Shown: positions 56,401 through 64,000 of the stretch, piece after piece | Position numbering within the stretch: position 1 is the first letter of the stretch | How the letters are laid out: every line of letters starts with the position of its first letter | Assembly (NCBI RefSeq): GCF_032118995.1 | Contig: NC_092649.1 | Coordinates: 21,559,332-21,623,331 of the forward strand | From: Asterias amurensis | Lineage: Eukaryota; Echinodermata; Asteroidea; Forcipulatida; Asteriidae | Direction: 5' to 3' | Length of the DNA stretch: 64,000 nt | Translations under genes and position numbers: made by a program | Notes under the pieces: generated by a model | Database searches by the model: none | Told to the model about the DNA's origin: nothing | Seen by the model: only the letters and a program-made list of their open reading frames with translations

Positions 56401-57222
56401 TGGCCGAATAGTGTTTCTTCATTTCCAAAAGACGTGCAGTTCCATCTTCTATATCTGAATTGATGACGACACTCAGTAAGGCCCATGTCGGCCCCTTCTC
56501 CAATAGCTACAATGGCATCAGGTCTGTTCTGACATATGGACCGTTGCCTTGGACTCAATCCAGGTATCTTGCTGCAGATAACATTGGCACCAAGAGCTAC
56601 CACTGACGACATGGCCCTGTTGTATGTAACGGAATATATCACATTAGCTACAATCATATATAACAATCATTGTAGATTATTCTTATTAACAGCAATCTAT
56701 ATATTTTTTTCTTCAGTGTGTTAATGCATCGCACCTCACTCCATTGTCGCCACAATTTTGAGATAACAGTGAGTGTTTACGATGAGTTAGCCTATGCGTT
56801 TTGCGGCGTTTTTGCAGGAGTTTTTCTTACTTGCTAAAGTATTCATCATTATGCGTACTTTAACATTTGTATATTCCAACTGACGTTGAAACGCTATACT
56901 ATCATAAACGCCTCACACAACCTATAAGTAGTAACGCTGATAATTCGTTTTATAATGTGGATTCTTCACACTAAAGCAAATATCTTTAATTCTATGAAAA
57001 AAAAATGAACAACGAAGTTTCTTATTTTTAGACACTTTTCAATAAATTGACATTTAGCAGGATCGACTCGTATTGTTTTTGAAGTCAAATAGAATGATTA
57101 GTGCTCAAGTTTAGATGAATTACTCACGCAGCGTTTGAGTGGTCCGAAATGGCTGATTTTGTGATGAAAAGTACCACAATCATCAGTAAAAGTTTGCCGG
57201 TAACTCCTGTGTTTACATCCAT
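46942..57222 (-). CDS. Wnt7: Wnt7 secreted ligand, complete four-exon gene (357 aa)
   Basis: Coding exons on the minus strand, in order: 57222-57128, 56616-56387, 48931-48663, 47421-46942. They total 1074 bases with consistent phases. The protein starts with a hydrophobic signal peptide ([11 protein letters not shown]). It carries the Wnt cysteine framework, the acylation motif CHGVSGSC (Ser 214, the conserved palmitoleoylation site), and a C-terminus ending [43 protein letters not shown] and [17 protein letters not shown] match Wnt7 better than other Wnt subfamilies; human WNT7A/B have 349 residues. Candidate N-glycosylation sites are NCT, NLT, NCS and NRT. Wnt7 is a secreted lipid-modified ligand for Frizzled/LRP receptors. 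Subfamily assignment rests on remembered vertebrate sequences. Confidence 0.95.
48270..48640. mobile_element. Family B MITE abutting Wnt7 exon 3 donor
   Basis: TTAAAAGGTAGTGGACACTA to GTGTCTTTAA. It ends 23 bases from the Wnt7 exon 3 donor boundary, so it occupies the first bases of intron 3. Confidence 0.87.
48663..48931 (-). CDS. Wnt7: Wnt7 exon 3
   Basis: Acceptor GTCATTGTAG|G and donor CAG|GTGGGT. Encodes [35 protein letters not shown] and [14 protein letters not shown], classic Wnt motifs. The minus-strand acceptor end lies about 250 bases from the edge of the 32-bp array in intron 2. Confidence 0.95.
49181..49715. repeat. 32-33-bp array, about 16 units, Wnt7 intron 2
   Basis: Unit GACCTCATGTTCGGGTTAAT then CCGAATCTCTCT. 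The first units (49181-49320) are more diverged (TTACTC, TTATTCCG). Nearly every later unit keeps TTAATCCGAA. It lies about 250 bases from the Wnt7 exon 3 acceptor. Confidence 0.95.
51122..52398. mobile_element. Foldback element, 1.28 kb, Wnt7 intron 2
   Basis: Left end AAAGGCCCTGTCACACCATG, then GCATATCGCCTGAACGTAAG. Right end is the reverse complement, CATGGTGTGACAGGGCCTTT at 52377-52396. Many TACGTTG/CAACGTA motifs form internal inverted repeats. A separate hairpin (arms near 51510-51545 and 51585-51620, TACGGCACATACACTAGCTG) is nested inside. A partial third copy of the end is at 52050-52082. Confidence 0.83.
52769..53852. repeat. 60-bp satellite, 18 units, Wnt7 intron 2
   Basis: Exact 60-base period over 1084 bases. 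Unit pieces: ACAAGAAGAGTTGCAACCCA, GTAAAACACATAGCAGTTGC, CCAAAGAGAGGCAAGCATTT. Units differ at a few recurrent sites (TTG/TTA, AAA/ATA, CAA/CAC). Because 60 is divisible by three, long open frames run through on both strands; these are not treated as genes. Confidence 0.97.
54045..54236. mobile_element. Family E foldback MITE, copy 2
   Basis: GGACCCAATTTCATTAGCTG to AGCTCAATGAAATTGGGCCC, with inner TGCTTAAGCACAGAAAT. Wnt7 intron 2, just after the 60-bp array. Confidence 0.8.
54564..55096. mobile_element. Family B MITE with nested insert
   Basis: TTAAAGGCAGTGGACACTAC to AGTGTATTTAA, interrupted at about 54807-54965 by foreign sequence. The insert starts with an ATT-rich run and contains CGCCAGACTCACAAGGCC and GGGCTGAAACAGAGTTACCC, possibly an end of a LINE/SINE in reverse. 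Wnt7 intron 2. Confidence 0.82.
55097..56386. other. Wnt7 intron 2, distal part
   Basis: A (CAAA)n-like run at about 55180-55245 and a T/C-rich tract at 56060-56105; nothing else recognised. Confidence 0.5.
56387..56616 (-). CDS. Wnt7: Wnt7 exon 2
   Basis: Acceptor ATACAACAG|G at 56617 and donor TCAG|GTAAAA. Encodes [39 protein letters not shown] and [11 protein letters not shown], the N-terminal Wnt helices with conserved cysteines and a glycosylated RWNC motif. Confidence 0.95.
57128..57222 (-). CDS. Wnt7: Wnt7 exon 1, signal peptide
   Basis: ATG at 57222-57220, then [19 protein letters not shown], a charged residue followed by a hydrophobic core. The donor is GC|GTGAGT at 57127. Phase 2 joins exon 2 to give [15 protein letters not shown]. 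Confidence 0.88.
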
Positions 57223-59689
57223 TTGGCTGACTTGTTGGCTATCTTACTTAAAGACTTCACAGTTGTATTTTGTGTTCTGTACTGTTTGTTACTCTGAGAC
57301 ATTGTAAGTGGCTGCTTTCCCAGCACACGTTGAGCGCCGATGGCTAATCGTATGTAAGATGTGTGGCTGTGATTAGCAAACTGGGGCTCACTTGGCAGGC
57401 AATTGAGCTATCCAAACACACCCCATGATTGGCTATGTGGTTTACCCAGTGCCCTCTCCAAAGGTATCCCACGTTGTGCCGCTTGGAGGTACGATCAGCA
57501 CCGCGCAACCCTTGCCTTTGTATACCCTCAGCTATGTTTGGCAGTGTCGCAATTCGCAAGGCTTTGTTCGGACGTAAAGGTGCCCATAGTTGATCCCAAA
57601 ACTTGTTTGCATATTACTGTACTGTCCAACCTAAAATTGCCATCGGGGTTATTGTTTCGGAAGGTGCCAAGTAACTTTTAACTAATTAAAGCACCATATA
57701 GGCAGATCTGATAGACTGACGAAAGTATATGATGGTGTTCAAAACAATTATTAATCAGAACACTATACGTTATGAGGTTCCACAACTATTTGGATACACC
57801 GACACATTGTTCGTCTCTATCTATGATCACATTTTGAAATGGTCGCCAAATTTGTTTGAAATAGACGCATTGTGACTTACTTTTAACAATACGTCATTTC
57901 CCGTCATATGTTATTCATAACCAACGCATTACCCGAAATTAATAATGATATTCATTAAAAAACGTAATTGTCGCCTCAAAATATTTGCAATTCTTGTCTA
58001 TCAAATATGCTAGTTTTTGACTGTGTCTTTATCTCACAAAGGCTTCTTTAAAAAAATCAGAGATCTCAGAGCAATAGGGGTAAGATAGGTCAATGAACAG
58101 TTATCGGTTTTAGTTTGTAGCATTTTAAAATTGCATTTGGTTTTGAGTGATACAACAATAGTCATAAATTTATCATTTTGTTTTCCAACATGTTTTAACG
58201 TGCTCTCCATGCCCGTGTTCTTGCCGGAGGGCTTAGCATTTATAGGCTATTGGATTACTGTTTTAATGGAGCTCCGATTAAAACTAATGTTTGATTGGCA
58301 GACCTTTACTTCCAAATCGTAACGAACACCATTAGTTTGTAAAGTGACTTCACGTTTACAGCCACCGTGTATAACAATTGTTATGACGGTGGAAAGCATA
58401 ACTTTGCTTTTGTTTTAACTAATCATTCGACGGACAAATTAAGACAAATTTACATGGTTTGTCATTTAGTTTGATTTAACATGTCGTACCACAGATTGAG
58501 GATACTCACTTTGTAATTAGATAAGAATTACATAACTGAGTATAATAATCACGCTTGCTTATTCGAGGAAGGACGCCGTGCTCGACCCCCAAACCCCACA
58601 GTCAATGATGCCGCGACTTGACAATAATACCGTTAATATGAGTTCCGGTGTATTCATTCCGCTTCTTCCTAATAGTTTAACGGTCTTCCTCTTTACATTA
58701 AAATATCGTTACTTTCTCTTGAGTGCATCACAAAGAAGCTCAATTAAATACCTACACATATTTCTCAATTACGAAAAAGACACGATAGCCTAGGCGTTGG
58801 ATTGCTTCCTATTGATGGGTTTACACCACAGGGTTAATCCTTAATTACATGGAGCTAATCTTATCACACCAACAAGGGGCAATATCCTCCTCATCCTCTG
58901 TTGTATGTTTAGGGTTATACAAGTAATAGACCTGCTATTGTCACAAGAATGTTGCGTTTACAAAATGCAGTCTGTGTACAACTAACTTTCAATTCATCTC
59001 CACAGACAGCTATTGTGTTTCAAGAAATGAATACACAGAACATAATTATACAGTTCTGTTTTCATGACAAAAGCATAGATTGATTGCAAACAAAGGAACA
59101 TTGTGGAGTGTCCTGATTTATATTTAAGTAATAATATCTACCAAAAACTACAAACGTTTGTCAAACAAAGTTAACCAGATCTCTTATTTCTAATGATTTG
59201 GTATCTGCCTTGGGCCGACTCATGTATTACATACAGGATTTAAAACACAAATTGGTCAGAGATTACGTTTTATGTATCTGTTATTGGTGGGAGATTTCTA
59301 GCCCATTATACATGGAAGCCATTTGTCCTCGAGCCACCTCCTCTTTATTTAAATAGTCTATGTTTTTTTTTATCGCCCTATCCCTATTCCGTAACCTTTG
59401 AAAGTATAAGCGTGAACAGGGCGGTCATTGAGCTAATAAACCGTTAGCCAAAGTGAAGCGCTGGTGCTATTGCGGGAAATTCCCAAAGCTAAACAGATTT
59501 TAATTCACGAATTTGCAGTTCATATTTCTATTTTAATGAAATATAAAACTCCGAAATCTAGTTCTCGTTCACTCAAACAAAGGAAAAACGGGTTGAAACT
59601 TAAAGGATACGTTGAGTCTTTCCTATAATATTATAATTGGGCTTCGGCGTATGGTGTTTTTCCCTCTCATTTCGGTGAAATATATTTAT
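57223..59689. promoter_or_regulatory. Wnt7 upstream region
   Basis: The minus-strand promoter of Wnt7 should lie here. I see no clear TATA box. Only a small hairpin (CCACCGT ... ACGGTGG at 58361-58396) stands out. No other gene was recognised. Confidence 0.35.
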
Positions 59690-60350
59690 ATGGTTTAAAT
59701 ACACCGATCACTCTTGGTATTTGCCAAAGACCAGTCTTCCCGCTCGGTGTATCTCAACATATGCATAAAATAACAAAACTGTAAAAATTTGAACTCGATT
59801 GGTCGTCAAAGTTGCGAGATAATAATGGGAAAAAACACCCCTGTCACACGAAGTTGTGTGCTTTAAGATGCTTGATTTTGAGACCTAAAAATCTAATTAC
59901 GAGGTCTCGGAATCAAACACGTGGGTGGAAATTTATTTTTTTTTCTCTCGAAACTACGTTACTTCACGGGAACCGTTTCTCACAATGTTTTTACTATCAA
60001 CAGCTCTCTATTGCTTGTTACCAAGTAGGTTTTGGGGTAAAAATTATTTCTAGTAATTACCGATAGTGTCCACTGCCTTAAACAGTGAAATCAAATACAC
60101 GGTATCTTATTTTGAAATTATGTATTAGTGTAGGGTTGTGAAACCAAGCATTAGCACTCAGATGTCAGTTAATGTGGCTACAGAGTATATAGGTTTGCAT
60201 TACTCAGGAAGATAAGGTTTGCATTAATACGTGCAGGTACATGTAGTATAATATTATTTTTTACTATCAACAGCTCTCTATTGCTTGTTACCAAGTAGGT
60301 TTTGGGGTAAAAATTATTTTGAGTAATTACCAATAGTGTCCACTACCGTC
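59690..60350. mobile_element. Family B MITE fused to a repeated 265-bp segment
   Basis: A family B-like element (about 59690-60083) runs into AACAGTGAAATCAAATACAC..., then a second family B end at about 60267-60350. The segment with CAACAGCTCTCTATTGCTTG and TTTTGGGGTAAAAATT occurs twice here and again at 30600-31000. Confidence 0.8.
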
Positions 60351-61778
60351 ACGGTTAAAGGTAGTGGGAGTTGATATGACCATGGAAGAAGTAAAATGTA
60401 TTTTCTTCCTCTATGATATGACTATCGATGGTTGGAAGTGTGGCACCCGAGCTACAGACTTATCACGTCATTCCTGTCAGTTTCTTGCGAATGCTGTACT
60501 TGGGAATAGTCATCGTACATACAAGGCAGTCGGCAATTCTTCTAATTGAACTTGAAAGATCTGTTGCATTTCACAAGTAGGTGAATTATATTGCACAATT
60601 AGTTTTCACTGCTGTAAACAGTACAAGAGACAGCCTCCCGTTAAGACATGACCACAACATAACACCCTCCATATCACCTATGTGTATTTTAGTTTGCGCA
60701 TATCCTGGGGTGTTTCCTACAGTGAGATTGCCCGAGGTATCATGGCAAGACGCATGGGGCTCCATCCATAGTGGTTAGAGTTTGGCTCCTACAAACTGTG
60801 CAATGACCTAGCAACACTTTAGAGTTGAGAAATGTTTCATTTCTGCTCATTCTCTTTTAATTCCTTGTGAAGTCTGCCAATAATAACTTGTTCATTAGAA
60901 GCCAGAACATGGCATGACGTCTTAGCACAATACACTTTGAACTATGAGGGAAAACGTCGTGGGAGCCGACGGGTGGTAAAATTACCAAACATCGGTAAAG
61001 TATTGTTTAAAAATACACCTATTTCGACCTTAGTGTTTTGCTCCCTTGATTTTAATATATCATGTGTACTTAAAAACCATGCTGCACCATCTTTAGGCTA
61101 TACTAATTTTTATTAATTACTAGGCTATTATTCTGTTTTACTGATCGATATTTAGTCATTACACGCTCATGATACCCGTTTGTAAAAAATAAAATATACT
61201 TGGTTCTTGCCGTTTTCGATCTAGCTGGGCCACACGTAGTGTACTCATGTTGCAGTGTTTTCCTGAGTGCCACTTCCAATAATGCTTGGTTCAGACAAGT
61301 CCAAACTAATACAGACGTGTCCCCAGGTGTGCTCAGAATGTCCCTGACACAGGATATATTGACGAGTTATTCCATTAGCATCAGATTTCACTAGTGGCAG
61401 TGTTCGTCTTGTGAATAAAATATTATGATATAAATATAATATAGGCCTTAATAACAATTGTCTTGTAAGTAGATTTAATATGCCTTCTGGAATCAGAATG
61501 TTCAGCCAACGTTAATAATATTGTGCCAGCATTGTTTAACAGCCAATGAATCTGGGCGGGAATCGCCGACCCAAATAAGTCTCATAATCAGGCAGAGATA
61601 ATTAAAGTTTTAACATTGTTAAAACAATGTACTAGGACTGCGCCTTCCATTGTCAAAATCATTCCACGCAATTGTGCATTATTACGATCTTCTAACAATT
61701 TTGTTAGCGTTAATTTACTATATACATAGGCCTATTTGGTTTGCGGTAACACTATGTCTTTTGAGAACCCTTCTTGCT

Positions 61779-62167
61779 TTAAAGGAACACGTTGCCTTGG
61801 ATCGGTCGAGTGGGTCTTCGAAAAGCGCTTGTAACCGTTTGTTATAAAATGCATATGGTTAGAAAGATGTTTTAAAAGTAGAATACAATGATCCACACAC
61901 ATTTGCCTCGAAATTGCGTGGTTTTCCTTTTACTTTGCGAACTAACACGGTCGGCCATTTATGGGAGTCAAAAATCTGACTCCCGTAAATGGCCGATCGT
62001 GTTAGTCGACGAGGTAAGAGGAAAACGTGCAATTTCGAGTGATGCATGTGTGGATCATTATTTTCTACTTTTAAAATATCTTTCTAATCATATGCATTTT
62101 ATAACAAATGAACACAAACGCTTTTCAAAGACCAACTCGACCGATCCAAGGCAACGTGTTCCTTTAA
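61779..62167. mobile_element. Family A foldback MITE inserted in a family F element
   Basis: 389 bases with TTAA at each end. It interrupts family F sequence: the left flank TTGCGGTAACACTATGTC...TTCTTGC continues on the right as TTCTACTACCACAGAG. The intact family F copy near 10822 reads CTTTATTCTACTACCGCAG, so this insertion directly supports TTAA target duplication. Confidence 0.88.
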
Positions 62168-62269
62168 TTCTACTACCACAGAGAAGATTTTTCGTAATTC
62201 GGGTGACTTGTCGGTTGTGAAAAGAACTGCCTGTTTTTTTTTAACTACCATCGGCTGGGCCTACTATAC

Positions 62270-64000
62270 TTTAGCTTTCGTGTATCGAGAGGACTTGTCG
62301 TTACTCAATAAGGAAAGCCTGTACCATTTCGTGAAGCTTTTCTACTTATACTAGTCCCAGCAACCTACTTTTTTTGTATAATATATGCAGGAATTTTTTT
62401 TCCCGTGGTCTTTCAATTTGAGTAAAGGAACCATCATAAGATATGAACGTCTAGCTATCGCTGTGAACAGATTTCTACCTCCATGGTCCAAACATCAAGC
62501 CGTCAGTATAACGGAGGAATAATAGGAGTGTAACAGTTATGTTTGTTGCCTGCAGGAACACCTATGGATTGGGGATTAACACCTGCCACTTAGCCATCAA
62601 CTTAGGTCGCTAGGTCGCACAAACTGCTCGTTTCACGAGTGCGGTATTGGGTTTATGCGCTTGATCACTACAGTCATGCAAATTCAAGCTCACCAATTCA
62701 ATACACAAATGTACATAATATAATAATAATAATAATAATAAGTTAATCCTTTAAAAATATAATCTAAGATACTATAGTGTGTAATGTGAGCTATACTCGG
62801 ATATTGGCCCACTTGTACCTTTGTCTTGGCGTTATGAAACTAAACGTTCGTCATGAACACATGGCAGTCGATTAATTCAGCTCGGATTTTGCAACTTTAT
62901 TTTAGATGGAGCCACTAACCTACCCCACCCCCCCCCACCCACCCACCATTGTGAACAACATAATGCAAGTATATTTGTAAAAGAGTCTATACGCTGCATT
63001 AGTTTTCACATCACGAAATCAACGACGAAAGAAACATTATTTCTACACAGTAACAAACAATCTCTTTTTAAACATCTTGTCTTCTGACAGAAATCAAAGT
63101 TGGGCTGGAAGTGTAATTCTAAGCGTTATTGTATAATGTGTTTCCTCAATCAAGGGTCTGGTGGATGTTTCCATGGACACAACATTGCTTAGCCATTAGG
63201 CGGGTTGTGTTAAGTACAATGTGCCAGTCCGCGGTGTGGACATTGCCTTTACCCCGTCACTAGATTATTCCCCATCCACGATGTGTGGCCCAGCAAAAAG
63301 TTGGTTGTAGTTCCGGTTAATTCAGTTAGGCCTATTTCCAATCAAACACTTCACTGAGGAAATTCTAAATCTATTCCAGGCAGGTGCATATTGTTGATGT
63401 GTCAACCAATAAAAATACACTCCTTGTCATATAAAGGCAAGGTATGCATACACTGTTAAAGGTGTAGTCTTTTAACCCAGACGGAATCTTGCCAATTCAT
63501 TCTTTGTAGTATGACACATAACTTTAACGAATTTCCCTGTGCTAGATAAAGAAGATTGATGCGAGTAGAAAGTCGCATACCTTCTGACATAGCGCGGAAG
63601 TCCATTCCACTGGGTAAGTACGTCTTGTCACAGCGTGCTATGATAGTAGGGTTTGGCAATCTCACTTTCCATTGTATTTGTTATCATAGAACTGTGCATT
63701 GAATATTGGGGGATGAGAGAAAAACTCGTGAAGAACATGGTTCGAAACGTCGAGTTGAAACCAACGGTTCTTCCCCCCCCCCCCCACCAATTCATTTAGA
63801 GATAGTCATTACATGGTGTTACCGCAAACCTTTCTATATATATTATTTCCACCATGCAAAGTTTCAAATCCTACTGGAAAACATGGTTGACAGCAGAGAT
63901 AGACATTATATTTCACTCGAACCATGGTGCGGAAACGTTATCTGTGCAGGTTGTAGTACCACAAAAGCCTAGGCCTATTTATAGGCTTATTGGAAATAAA
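62270..64000. other. Intergenic, no gene seen
   Basis: Contains an (ATA)n run near 62720-62742, C-rich runs at 62929-62945 and 63773-63785, and a family F fragment at 63812-63880 (GGTGTTACCGCAAACC ... CACCATGCAAAGTTTC). No coding exon recognised. Confidence 0.5.

Noticed and set aside
60364..60549. Plus-strand open frame of about 60 codons
   Set aside because: Short, no recognisable motif, no splice context, next to repeat junctions.

Overview
The window is animal genomic DNA: intron-rich, AT-rich, and crowded with palindromic transposable-element remnants. It most likely comes from an invertebrate deuterostome, and I favour an echinoderm such as a sea star. That taxon is inferred from the two proteins, which align readily with vertebrate orthologues, and from the repeats (short TTAA-flanked foldback elements, tRNA-headed SINEs with a Nin-like core, a CR1/L2-like retrotransposon carrying a 2A-like NPGP motif). 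No operon-like or bacterial structure is present.

Two complete protein-coding genes can be rebuilt exon by exon with intact splice phases. Ataxin-10 (ATXN10) is on the + strand at 6286-37705: nine coding exons, 570 residues, and an 80-residue tandem octapeptide block inserted in the middle of the armadillo-like protein. A Wnt7-class ligand gene is on the - strand at 57222-46942: four coding exons, 357 residues. The genes converge tail to tail across about 9.2 kb. As I recall it, human 22q13.31 has ATXN10 and WNT7B in the same convergent order, so this looks like microsynteny kept since the deuterostome ancestor. A third gene, unidentified and only partly resolved, seems to lie on the - strand at about 3.8-5.2 kb, head to head with ATXN10.

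Layout: 1-3.7 kb is repeat-rich intergenic DNA. At 3.8-5.2 kb is the partial minus-strand gene. At 5.4-6.3 kb is a likely divergent promoter region split by a 390-bp MITE. ATXN10 and its large introns fill 6.3-37.7 kb; the introns hold at least ten copies of one MITE family, a 1.4-kb 41-bp satellite inside a terminal-inverted-repeat element, a SINE, a broken CR1/L2-like LINE, and a 65-bp satellite inside another inverted-repeat element. At 37.7-46.9 kb is intergenic DNA with foldback elements. At 46.9-57.2 kb is Wnt7, whose second intron (7.5 kb) holds a 32-bp array, a 1.28-kb foldback element and a 60-bp satellite. At 57.2-64 kb is Wnt7 upstream DNA with more MITEs.

The most notable observations are: synonymous-only variation among the octapeptide repeat units of ataxin-10; the ATXN10-Wnt7 synteny; an ATTCT-repeat retroelement tail in the ATXN10 intron that, counted from the 3' end, matches the one carrying the human SCA10 expansion; two minisatellites whose units contain transcription-factor-like motifs (CCAAT box; TAATCC); and nested insertions that fix the target-site preferences of the MITE families.
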